Below, piece after piece: positions 12,391 through 20,429 of a stretch of 64,000 nt of DNA (position 1 is its first letter; each line of letters begins with the position of its first letter). Position numbers and translations under genes: made by a program. This stretch comes from Hoeflea algicola (GTDB lineage: Bacteria; Pseudomonadota; Alphaproteobacteria; Rhizobiales; Rhizobiaceae). The stretch lies in NCBI RefSeq assembly GCF_026619415.1, contig NZ_JAOVZR010000001.1:1116001-1180000 (forward strand), read 5' to 3'. The notes beneath the pieces were generated by a model. That model saw only the letters and a program-made list of their open reading frames with translations. It did no database searches and had not been told where the DNA came from.

Positions 12391-12820
12391 GACGTCCATT
12401 CCTGTGCCCGCTGTAGTCAAAGCCCCGGCCCTTGCCTCAAGGTATGGAACCGGCCCCTGCCCTCACGGTTTATCATGTTGCAACGCGGCGTGGTTACCGC
12501 AGCCCGCTAATGTGTGCAAGAGCGCGCGGGTCGATTGGAGCGATACTATCAGCTTTCGCGCCATTGTGACGCAATTCGGCTGCGAGCGTTGATATTTTCA
12601 ACAGCACAGGACGGTTTGGGAAGTTCCTGAGAGCACAGGGGAATTACGCCCGCACGGTGGTTGCCGCATTTGCAAGGCGAGTTGATTCGCAGCCTTGGTC
12701 CACCGGTAAATCTTATTGCCCCGGCCCGAAAGATTTTTGGCCGACAAAAACCCCGATCCGCAGGGCAACCATCCCCCTGAAGGAGATGGTTGAGAAAACA
12801 TATTCAAGTCTATGAAAAAA
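12391..12820 (-). promoter_or_regulatory. Upstream region of the nuo operon
   Basis: This stretch between nuoA and the tRNA-Asp gene holds no convincing gene. It must contain the nuo promoter and leader, since nuoA is the first gene on the minus strand, but I cannot identify a convincing -35/-10 pair by eye. The short frames here, including one read across the tRNA, have no family resemblance. Confidence 0.5.
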
Positions 12821-12897
12821 TGGCGCGAGTGACGGGGCTCGAACCCGCGACCTCCGGCGTGACAGGCCGGCACTCTAACCAGCTGAGCTACACCCGC
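12821..12897 (-). tRNA. tRNA-Asp (anticodon GTC)
   Basis: Cloverleaf on the minus strand. The acceptor stem GCGGGTG pairs with CACTCGC (one G-T pair), followed by discriminator G and an encoded CCA. The D arm reads GCTCAGCTGGTTAGAGT. The anticodon stem GCCGG/CCGGC encloses the loop CTGTCAC, giving anticodon GTC. The T arm contains GGTTCGAGCC. Length is 77 nt. Confidence 0.97.
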
Positions 12898-13138
12898 GCT
12901 CTTCAGATCGTCCGTTACCGGCGACCTGTGAGCGGCTGATTACGGCGTTCGTTCGAGGGTGTCAAGCGCCGAGTGCAAAGGAAAACAACAAACATACATT
13001 CTCTCCACAAACACGGCCTCGCCTCCCGGTGTCAGTTCACGACGCCACACAGCGCAAACCAAGATTAATGCGTCGTACAACGTGAATTTTTCTTGCGCAT
13101 TCGCCGCGAACATCCTAAAGGAAGCGCCACCGAACTGG

Positions 13139-13214
13139 GGGCGATTAGCTCAGTTGGTAGAGCGCCTCGTTTACACCGAGGATGTCGGGAGTTCGAGTCT
13201 CTCATCGCCCACCA
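13139..13214 (+). tRNA. tRNA-Val (anticodon TAC)
   Basis: Cloverleaf on the plus strand. The acceptor stem GGGCGAT pairs perfectly with ATCGCCC, followed by A and an encoded CCA. The D arm is GCTCAGTTGGTAGAGC. The anticodon stem CCTCG/CGAGG encloses TTTACAC, giving anticodon TAC. The T arm contains AGTTCGAGTCT. Length is 76 nt. IS21-type sequence begins within about 140 bp downstream. Confidence 0.97.
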
Positions 13215-13349
13215 TTCTTTCCGGTTGATTTCATTCAACTATTTGAATACCCAAGGTTATCAGCCACCGACTGTTGTACACAGAGGTGGACACATGGGGT
13301 TGAGAATGCCGGGACCGGAGAAGCACCCCAAGACAGGGGTCTATTGCGT

Positions 13350-13441
13350 ATTCCGGGGCGATCCGGCCACTGATTCCGATAGCATCCGGCCACCCATTCC
13401 GATTTGATCCGGCCGGGGATTCCGGGGCATCCGGCCACCCC
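13350..13441 (+). repeat. Four tandem 23-bp iterons, probable IS21-family transposase-binding end
   Basis: Four direct copies start at 13350, 13373, 13396 and 13419 with an exact 23-bp period. The consensus is ATTCCG, then 4-5 variable bases, then ATCCGGCCAC. They lie about 80 bp upstream of the istA start, where IS21-family elements carry multiple sub-terminal binding repeats. The outer tip of the element cannot be fixed; a candidate is the TGTACACAG-like sequence near 13273. Confidence 0.75.
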
Positions 13442-13522
13442 CATTTCAACCCAGTTTAGGCTGCTGCGAGGCGATCTGTAACAGGGCTACTGTTCCGTTC
13501 CTTTGGATGGAGAGAGCCCTTT

Positions 13523-14008
13523 ATGAAGAGATTGCCTATGCGGAAGATAAGGGAAGCCCTGCGGCTTCGGGCGGATGGATTTTCAGGCCGCCAGGTGGCG
13601 CAAAGCCTGTGCGTGGCCCGTGCGACGATTTCGGAATATTTTCGGCGCGCTGATCTGGAAGGTTTGAGCTGGCCTCTGTCTGCTGATCTGTCGGACGCCG
13701 ACCTTGAGAACCGCCTGTTTCCCGTTTGCCCCGGCGATGTCCGTCGCGCGGTTCCTCAGCCTGTCTGGGCGCATGTGCATGCCGAGTTGCGGCGCAAGGG
13801 CGTGACGCTGTCGCTGCTGTGGGAGGAGTATCGCGGGGTTCATCACGATGGATACGGCTATAGCCGATACTGTGAGCTCTACACCCGCTGGGAAGGCAAG
13901 CTGTCTCCGGTGATGCGTCAGCGTCATCCTGCAGGCGAGCGGCTGTTTGTCGATTACGCGGGCCCGACAGTTGATGTTGTCTGCCCCAAAACGGGAGAGG
14001 TGCGCACC
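13523..14008 (+). pseudogene. istA: IS21-family transposase IstA, truncated by IS3 insertion
   Basis: N-terminal 162 codons of an IS21-type IstA. The start MKRLPMRKIREALRL and the helix-turn-helix GRQVAQSLCVARATISEYF are typical, and the beginning of the integrase core (GERLFVDYAGPTVDVVCP) is reached. After GEVRTV the frame enters the inverted repeat of the IS3 element and ends a few codons later. A full IstA is about 500 aa. Neither the rest of istA nor istB appears beyond the IS3 element, so the remainder has been deleted. Confidence 0.85.
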
Positions 14009-14043
14009 GTGGCGTGCCCCCATCAGGTGGTCCGGTTTGATTG

Positions 14044-14859
14044 TTAGTGCATCATGGGCGTCTGGTCCATCGGGACAATGCTTTCCGGCGCGGGCGGGCG
14101 GTAGCCCAGAGCGCTATGCGGCCTGACGGTGTTGTAGTGGATACGCCATTGCTCGATCAGGATTTGCGCCTCCCTTAGGCTGTAGAAGATTTCGCCGTTC
14201 AGCAGCTCGTCGCGGAACCGGGCGTTGAAGCTTTCGCAGTATCCGTTCTCCCATGGTGAGCCTGGCTCTATGTAGGCCGTCTTGGCTCCAACAGCTGCAA
14301 TCCAATCCCGCACTTTCTGGGCGATAAATTCCGGCCCATTGTCCGACCGAATGTATTCCGGCGGGTCGCGCAGGATGAATAGGTCTGTCAGAGCATCCAG
14401 CACGTCCGTTGAGTTGAGCTTGCGGTCCACGCGGATCATGAGTGCCTCCCTGGTGTATTCGTCGATGATATTCAGCGTCCGATAGACGCGGCCGTCAGCG
14501 GTTCGATCCTGGACGAAGTCGTAGGACCAGACGTGGTTTGGCCGTTCCGGTCTGAGACGCACACATGATCCGTCGTTCAGCCAAAGCCGCCCCTTTTTCT
14601 TCTGCTTTTGTGGCACTTTCAGCCCTTCACGCCGCCAGATGCGCTCAACCCGCTTATGGTTTACCTGCCAGCCCGCGTTGTTCAGCAGACCGGTGACCAT
14701 GCGATACCCATAGCGCCCGTACTTGTCGGCCAGTTCGATGATATCATCGGTCAGCCGTTCTTCATCTGCCCGGCCCTGTGGCACCTTGCGCTGTGTGGAT
14801 CGGTGTTGTCCGAGCGTGCGGCAGGCGCGGCGTTCTGATACGCCGAGCTCCCGCCGCAC
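14044..14859 (-). CDS. IS3-family transposase OrfB (DDE integrase domain)
   Basis: 271-aa catalytic part of the transposase. It has an N-terminal HTH-like region, then the rve core with the DDE residues in SYDFVQD, RSDNGPEF and the Glu of NGYCESFNARFRDELL. The frame is open upstream of the first ATG and overlaps the end of orfA, as expected for an OrfAB fusion made by programmed -1 frameshifting. It appears intact and potentially active. Confidence 0.95.
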   Translation of the reverse strand: MRRELGVSERRACRTLGQHRSTQRKVPQGRADEERLTDDIIELADKYGRYGYRMVTGLLNNAGWQVNHKRVERIWRREGLKVPQKQKKKGRLWLNDGSCVRLRPERPNHVWSYDFVQDRTADGRVYRTLNIIDEYTREALMIRVDRKLNSTDVLDALTDLFILRDPPEYIRSDNGPEFIAQKVRDWIAAVGAKTAYIEPGSPWENGYCESFNARFRDELLNGEIFYSLREAQILIEQWRIHYNTVRPHSALGYRPPAPESIVPMDQTPMMH

Positions 14860-14891
14860 ATGGTCGATGCACTTGCGCCGACGCGAAGGGC

Positions 14892-15170
14892 TTAGAAGTT
14901 TCCCTTTGCCGCCTCGGTCAGGATGAGTTTGTCCAGTGTCAGGTCAGACACCGCCCGCCGAAGCCGCTGGTTCTCCTTCTCCAGCTCTTTCAGCCGAGTG
15001 AGTTGAGATCGCTGCATCCCGCCATAGAGCTTCCGCCATCGATAAAACGTCTGCTGTGTCACGCCGATCTGGCGCACCGCGTCAGCAATCGTCGCACCTT
15101 GCCCTTGCAGAACTTCAACCTGCCGAAGCTTCGATACAATCTCTTCCGGCTTCTCTCGTTTTCCAGCCAT
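14892..15170 (-). CDS. IS3-family transposase OrfA (HTH)
   Basis: 92-aa DNA-binding part of the transposase. It contains a helix-turn-helix (GATIADAVRQIGVTQQTFYR) followed by a leucine-zipper-like coiled coil (LTRLKELEKENQRLRRAVSD). The last codons run through an A/G-rich stretch (GGCAAAGGGAAAC) that could be the slippage site into orfB. Confidence 0.95.
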   Translation of the reverse strand: MAGKREKPEEIVSKLRQVEVLQGQGATIADAVRQIGVTQQTFYRWRKLYGGMQRSQLTRLKELEKENQRLRRAVSDLTLDKLILTEAAKGNF

Positions 15171-15236
15171 CGCTGATCCTCCAATTTGAGGGATAATCTA
15201 TCCCAGTTGGTGGACCACTTTCAGGGGGCAACTCCA

Positions 15237-15638
15237 ACCTCTTGGATTACGTATTGCAAGGCACCAGTCTTCATTCCCGCATCGAATGTGCATCGATGTA
15301 AAATGATCGAATTTGTAGCGGTCAAAAACCACCGCCCCTTCTGACGCGGAAGGCCTTTCACTGACCGGAATGTCCTCATGACAAATGATACCAAGGCCCT
15401 TCAACAACGATGTTGTTTCAGGTCTGATATCGTAAAAACCCACCTGGAGAGACGCATAATGCTCGACAAACGGGCCGAGGTTTTCTGAAAACGCAATTCT
15501 CTTTGGATCTATTATGGGATTGAAGGGTAAAAACACTCCACCAGTCCCGCCAATAACTCGGGCGGCTTCGTCGCAAACGCCTCTCCACAGCTTGGCGTCT
15601 TTGACTGCACCATCAAGTGCAGCCTTCAATTTCTGCAT
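15237..15638 (-). pseudogene. LuxR-type regulator fragment, N-terminal domain only
   Basis: The first 134 codons (start MQKLKAALDGAVKDAKLW) look like the sensory N-terminal domain of a LuxR-type regulator, containing DEAARVIGGTGGVFLPF and VFDRYKFDHFTSMH. The frame crosses into the IS3 end after IRNPRG and stops 12 codons later, so the C-terminal part, where a HTH would be, is lost. The family assignment rests on recall and is moderate; the truncation is clear. Confidence 0.55.
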
Positions 15639-16003
15639 GCCTGCTACCCCTACAGCCCTTCTTCAAACATCAACACTTGCATTTGTTGCTTCTGGAGCCG
15701 GTCGGCAACTTGGCGCCCCCGCGACCAAGTCGAACATATTTGGCTATTCCGTGAAAAATTCGCCAAACCGTATCGGCAAACCATCTCCATAAGCACTCTG
15801 AAGAGCTATGTCTTTCAATTCCTTAAAAAAATTCTCAACCTAATCTGAGAACACCTTATCTCGCACCACAACCACCACGCTTGTCAAGAGGCGTCGACCC
15901 ATCTTAACGAGCGCATCCGTCGGACGCTGACTGACCGAGGCCTATTATACTGAAATCACTACACAAATCGACAGATCTCGTCACAACAAGAAGACGGGCG
16001 GAT
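15639..16003. other. Non-coding stretch in the IS scar
   Basis: About 365 bp, visibly more AT-rich than the flanks, with no convincing gene on either strand. It would include the promoter of the truncated regulator (minus strand). I see no tRNA, repeat or clear terminator. Confidence 0.5.
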
Positions 16004-16009
16004 GAAGCA

Positions 16010-16165
16010 ATGACGGTTACGGAACAACAAATTATCGGAACATCGAAAGAGCAGGAGGCGGTTCTTCCGATTGTTGAGGTTTGCCGCAAGCCTAGGATCA
16101 GCAGTACAATTATCTACAAATACAAGGCCAAGCATGATGGCGTGGATGTCTCCGACCCGAAAGAC
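16010..16165 (+). pseudogene. Degenerate IS3-family OrfA remnant
   Basis: The frame starting MTVTEQQIIGTSKEQEA continues through EVCRKPRISSTIIYKYKAK to DGVDVSDPK. It aligns by eye with the common IS3 OrfA pattern (EEQIIG..KE..., LCRKHGIS...FY.WK.KYGG..VSD). Beyond about 16165 the resemblance ends. It differs from the intact IS3 OrfA at 14892-15170, so it is a relic of an older, different element. Confidence 0.65.
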
Positions 16166-16423
16166 AACGTCAGCCCACGTGTCGTTTTTCGGGCGATAAC
16201 GATGCCAACACACCGTTTTCCCACACTCTTATATATCAGCGCCCGCATGGCGCTTGCAGAATGTGCGGAATTGAGATTGACTTCGCTCCGGACGACGAAC
16301 GTACCGATGTCGTCTAACCTTCACACTGAGAGGATAGATGGCTGCACAGCGGCCGCTGAAACAGCCACAGGCCGCTCGTAAAACAAACAACATACCGCCT
16401 CGGCGGCAACAGGAGCGTTCAAA

Positions 16424-17536
16424 ATGTCCAGACTTCACAAGCTTGGCGTGGTGCTTGCAACCACCACCGCTTTCACGATGAACTTTGCCGGTGCGGCCGA
16501 CAGCCAGTCGATGGATGAACTGGTTGCCGCCGCCAAGGCCGAAGGTATGCTCACTACGATCGCACTTCCGCATGACTGGTGCGGCTATGGCGGCGTGATT
16601 GCCGGCTTCAAGGCCAAATATCCCGAAATCACCGTCAACGAGCTCAACCCGGACGCGGGTTCAGCCGACGAACTTGAAGCCATCAAGGCCAACAAGGACA
16701 ACACCGGCCCGCAGGCACCGGACGTCATCGACGTCGGCCTCGCCTTCGGCCCCGCTGCCAAGGCTGAAGGTCTGACACAGGCCTACAAGGTCTCGACATG
16801 GGATTCGATTCCCGATGGCGCCAAGGATGCCGACGGTTTCTGGTACGGCGATTACTACGGCGTGATGGCGTTCCTGGTAAACAAGGACCTGGTCACCAAC
16901 ACCCCGATGGACTGGGCCGATCTGCTCAAGCCCGAGTATGCTGGCCAGGTGGCGCTTGCCGGTGATCCGCGCGCTTCCAACCAGGCCATTCTGGCAGCGC
17001 TGGCTGCCGGTCTTTCAAGGGGCGGCGCTTCCGGCACGGACGCTGGCGAGAAGGGCCTCGAGTTCTTCGCCGAAATGAACAAGGCCGGCAATTTTGTCCC
17101 GGTCATCGGCAAGGCCGGCACTTTGGCTCAAGGCGCAACGCCGATCGTGGCGATGTGGGATTACAACGCGCTTGCAGCCAAGGACACGCTTGCAGGCAAC
17201 CCGCCGGTTGAAGTCATTGTTCCGGCAACGGGCGTCCTGGCTGGCGTCTACGTGCAGGCAATCAGCGCCTATGCGCCGCACCCCAACGCCGCCAAATTGT
17301 GGATGGAGTATCTTTATTCGGATGAAGGTCAGCTTGGCTGGCTCGCCGGGTATTGCCACCCGATCCGCTTCAACGACATGGCTGCACGCGGCGTGATCCC
17401 GCAGGATCTGCTCGACAAGCTGCCGCCGGCAGAAGGCTATGCCAAGGCCTACTTCCCGACGCTTGATGAAGTCAACGCCAACAAGGAAGCCGTTGTTGCC
17501 GGATGGGACGCCGTCGTCGGTGCCAACGTCCAGTAA
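16424..17536 (+). CDS. ABC transporter periplasmic solute-binding protein
   Basis: 370-aa extracellular solute-binding protein of the family 1 type (iron/polyamine/phosphonate-like). A Sec signal peptide spans about residues 1-24 (ends AGAADS, no lipobox cysteine). The mature part includes HDWCGYGGVIAGFKAKYP and the hinge-side DYYGVMAFLVNKDLV. An AGGAG site sits 9-10 bp before the ATG. It heads a four-gene importer operon. The substrate cannot be told from sequence; Fe(III), polyamines and 2-aminoethylphosphonate are all handled by relatives. Confidence 0.9.
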   Translation: MSRLHKLGVVLATTTAFTMNFAGAADSQSMDELVAAAKAEGMLTTIALPHDWCGYGGVIAGFKAKYPEITVNELNPDAGSADELEAIKANKDNTGPQAPDVIDVGLAFGPAAKAEGLTQAYKVSTWDSIPDGAKDADGFWYGDYYGVMAFLVNKDLVTNTPMDWADLLKPEYAGQVALAGDPRASNQAILAALAAGLSRGGASGTDAGEKGLEFFAEMNKAGNFVPVIGKAGTLAQGATPIVAMWDYNALAAKDTLAGNPPVEVIVPATGVLAGVYVQAISAYAPHPNAAKLWMEYLYSDEGQLGWLAGYCHPIRFNDMAARGVIPQDLLDKLPPAEGYAKAYFPTLDEVNANKEAVVAGWDAVVGANVQ

Positions 17537-17609
17537 TCAGGCCATTTGACCTGTCGCTCCGCGCCCGCCGCGGGGCGACCCTCATTTTCCGCTTTTCGAA
17601 CATGGCTTG

Positions 17610-18510
17610 ATGACATCCCAATCCTTATCCGACACCTCCAGCCGCCCGCGCCCTCCGCTGAGCAAAAGGCTGCCATTGCACTGGCTCGGGCTGGCGCCAT
17701 TCGCCGCGTTCGTGATTCTGTTTCTGATCATGCCGACCATGTACATCGTCATCGGTGCGTTTCGCTCCGCTAACGGCGGTTTCACCCTCGACAATGTGAT
17801 CGGCCTCAACACCGCCTCGATCTCGTTCCGCCTACTGGGTCTCGATCAAGATATCGCTCGCCTCATCATCGCTTGGCTGCCTGATCGGCTTCTGCATGGC
17901 CGCGGCGATGACGCTGGGCGGCCTGCCCAAATTCGTCCGCGGCCCCTTGCTGACTTTTTCCGGGGTTGCCTCGAATTTCGCCGGGGTGCCGCTGGCCTTT
18001 GCCTTCCTCGCCACGCTGGGCCCGATCGGGCTGGTGACGGTGTTCCTGAAAACCAATTTCGGCCTCGACCTGCGCCTGCTCGGCTTCAATATCCTGAGCT
18101 TCTGGGGCCTGACGATAACCTATCTGTTCTTCCAGATTCCGCTGATGATCCTGATCATCACGCCCGCACTTGACGGATTAAAGCGCGAATGGCGTGAAGC
18201 TGCCGCCATTCTCGGCGCCACCGGACCGCAATATTGGCGGATGGTGGCGTTTCCGATTCTGTTTCCGTCGATTCTGGGCACCATGGCGCTGTTGTTTGCC
18301 AATTCCTTTGGCGCTGTCGCCACCGCCATCGCGCTGACCGGTTCATCGCTCAACATCGTGCCGATCCTGTTGTTTGCACAGATCCGCGGCGATGTGCTGG
18401 GCGATCCCTATCTGGGTTACGCGCTGGCCTTCGGCATGATCGTCGTCACCGGCATCGCCAACACAATCTATATCGTGCTCCGGGCGCGCTCGGAGAGGTG
18501 GCAGCAATGA
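17610..18510 (+). pseudogene. ABC transporter permease 1, single-base frameshift
   Basis: Inner-membrane permease of the importer. The frame from 17610 (MTSQSLSDTSS, then the first membrane helix GLAPFAAFVILFLIMP) is correct up to NTASIS. It slips near the CC at 17828-17829. The right frame resumes as AYWVSIKISLASSSLG, reaches MAAAMTLGGLPKF and continues to RARSERWQQ at 18510, with the EAA-loop segment EWREAAAILGATGPQYW. Removing one base gives 900 bp and 299 aa, normal for this family. Its stop overlaps the next start (ATGA). Confidence 0.85.
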
Positions 18511-19298
18511 TGATTCGTCTCTCGGCCTGGGCCGCGATCGCCTTCGGGGCGCTTTACTTCATCCTGCCGCTGATGGGCATGACCGAGTTTTCGCTGAAAA
18601 TGCGGCGCGGCGTCTATTCGCTCGATGCCTATGCCAAGGTGATGGCCGACCCGCGGTTTCAGGAAACCTTCAGCTATTCCGTCATCATGGCGATCTTCAC
18701 CATCCTGTTCGGTGTGCTGCTGGTGGTGCCAACGGCCTACTGGGTCAGGCTCAAGCTGCCGCGCGCGCGGCCCTATGTCGAATTCATCACCCTCTTGCCA
18801 CTGGTGATTCCGGCCATTGTCGTCGTGTTCGGCTATATCCGGCTCTACAACACCTCGAGTTGGCTGCCGCTGACCGGCACCGCCATGGGCACCAACATCC
18901 TGCTGATGTTCGGCTACGCGATGCTCTCGCTGCCCTACATGTATCGCGCGGTCGATACCGGGCTGCGCACCATCGATGTGGCGACGCTCACCGAAGCGGC
19001 ACAATCACTTGGCGCCGGCTGGTTTACAATTCTCAGCCGGCTGATCCTGCCAAATGTGCTAATTGCCGTGCTCTCAGGCGCGTTTGTGACGCTGGCCATC
19101 GTCATCGGCGAATTCACCCTTGCCGCACTGCTCAACCGCCCCGCCTTCGGGCCCTACATGCAACTGCTGGGCGCCAATCGCGCCTATGAGCCGGCAGCGC
19201 TGGCAGTGATCGCCTTTGCCATCACCTGGGGCTGCATGGGCCTCATCCAACTTGTTGCGCGGCTTGCGCCCAAACCAGCTACACCGGTGAAAGACTGA
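18507..19298 (+). CDS. ABC transporter permease 2
   Basis: 263-aa inner-membrane permease with about six helices. The start at 18507 overlaps the previous stop (ATGA), so I prefer it to the longer frame beginning at 18234. The EAA loop is LTEAAQSLGAGWFTILSRLILP, the contact site for the ATPase. The stop overlaps the start of the next gene (TGATG). It forms a heterodimeric channel with permease 1. Confidence 0.93.
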   Translation: MMIRLSAWAAIAFGALYFILPLMGMTEFSLKMRRGVYSLDAYAKVMADPRFQETFSYSVIMAIFTILFGVLLVVPTAYWVRLKLPRARPYVEFITLLPLVIPAIVVVFGYIRLYNTSSWLPLTGTAMGTNILLMFGYAMLSLPYMYRAVDTGLRTIDVATLTEAAQSLGAGWFTILSRLILPNVLIAVLSGAFVTLAIVIGEFTLAALLNRPAFGPYMQLLGANRAYEPAALAVIAFAITWGCMGLIQLVARLAPKPATPVKD

Positions 19299-20365
19299 TG
19301 ACCGACACGCCCTATATTGCCATTGACGGCATCTCGAAATCCTTCGGATCAATGCGGGTTGTGCGCGACGCCGACATCAAGGTCGGCCGCGGCGAGTTCG
19401 TCTCGTTCCTCGGGCCCTCGGGCTGCGGCAAGACCACGATCTTGCGCATGATCGCCGGTTTCGAGACACCCAGTTCTGGCTCGATCAGCATCGACGGCCG
19501 CGACGTCACCTATCTCAAGCCCAGCCAGCGCAACATCGGCATGGTGTTCCAGTCCTATGCGCTGTTTCCGAATCTGACCGTGGCCGGCAATATCGGTTTC
19601 GGCCTCAAGGTGGCCGGCGCCAACCGCGCCGAGATCGATTCCCGCGTCACCGAAATGTTGGCGCTGATCAAGCTGCCGCAACTGGCCGAGCGGTTTCCCT
19701 GGCAGCTTTCCGGCGGCCAGCAGCAGCGAGTCGCCTTGGCCCGTGCGCTGGCGCCGCGCCCGTCGGTGCTGTTGCTTGATGAGCCGCTCTCGGCGCTGGA
19801 TGCCAAGATCCGCGTGTCGCTGCGCGAGGAAATCCGCGCGATCCAGCAGGAACTCGGCATCACCACGATTTTCGTCACTCACGACCAGGAAGAAGCGCTA
19901 TCGATGTCGGACCGCGTGATGGTCATGTATGAGGGCCGGATCGAGCAGATTGGCACGCCCTACGAGATCTACAATCATCCGCGCACGGCCTTTGTCGCAG
20001 GCTTTGTCGGCACCCTGAGCCAACTCGACGCCACCGTGGTTGATGCCAGCCGCGGTGAAGCCAGCGTCGGTTCCGCCAGCATTTCCGGCATGTCGTTGCC
20101 AGAAAACGCCAAACCTGGCGACACCCTCCGGCTGGCGCTACGCCCTGAATCGCTGCGGCTGGAGCACCGCGACGGCGACCAGACGCTGCGGGCGCGCATC
20201 GTTGCCGTCGATTTTCTTGGCGCTGTTATTCGCATCAAGCTTGAAGTCGGCGAGGCCCGGCTGTCGGTCGACACCTTCAACGACCCGACTCGCCCGCCGC
20301 CGTCAGCTGGGCAGACCATCGACCTGCATTTTGCTCCGCAAACCGTGCTGGCGCTCGCGAGCTGA
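19298..20365 (+). CDS. ABC transporter ATP-binding protein (PotA/FbpC type)
   Basis: 355-aa ATPase of the importer. It has Walker A GPSGCGKTT, Q-loop MVFQSYALFP, signature LSGGQQQRVALARAL, Walker B VLLLDEPLSALD and the H-loop TIFVTHDQEEAL. Residues about 240-355 form a C-terminal TOBE-like domain as in polyamine and iron importers. It is the last gene of the operon and is convergent with the MFS gene at 20430. Confidence 0.95.
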   Translation: MTDTPYIAIDGISKSFGSMRVVRDADIKVGRGEFVSFLGPSGCGKTTILRMIAGFETPSSGSISIDGRDVTYLKPSQRNIGMVFQSYALFPNLTVAGNIGFGLKVAGANRAEIDSRVTEMLALIKLPQLAERFPWQLSGGQQQRVALARALAPRPSVLLLDEPLSALDAKIRVSLREEIRAIQQELGITTIFVTHDQEEALSMSDRVMVMYEGRIEQIGTPYEIYNHPRTAFVAGFVGTLSQLDATVVDASRGEASVGSASISGMSLPENAKPGDTLRLALRPESLRLEHRDGDQTLRARIVAVDFLGAVIRIKLEVGEARLSVDTFNDPTRPPPSAGQTIDLHFAPQTVLALAS

Positions 20366-20429
20366 TACGGCACAGGCCCCTCCTCTCATCACGCCAAAGC
20401 GCCGCGCGGCAACTTGCCTGTGTGACGTT

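Larger units (their letters stand above)
14009..15236 (-). mobile_element. IS3-family insertion sequence, apparently complete
   Basis: About 1.23 kb with orfA and orfB on the minus strand and imperfect terminal inverted repeats. The left end reads inward GTGGCGTGCCCCC and the right end TGGAGTTGCCCCC; both continue to a shared GTGGTCC. A possible 3-bp direct repeat ACC lies at 14006-14008 and 15237-15239. The left flank is truncated istA and the right flank a truncated regulator gene, so the present flanks were probably joined by a deletion. Exact ends are uncertain by a few bases. Confidence 0.8.

Noticed and set aside
12598..12873. Minus-strand frame MPACHAGGRGFEPRHSRHFF
   Set aside because: Its start reads through the tRNA-Asp gene, a common false frame.
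13093..13407. Plus-strand frames across the tRNA-Val gene and iterons
   Set aside because: They translate the tRNA and the repeats and match no protein family.
18234..19298. Long version of permease 2 starting inside permease 1
   Set aside because: The extra N-terminus is Arg/His-rich and out of frame with permease 1. The ATGA-coupled start at 18507 gives the normal protein.
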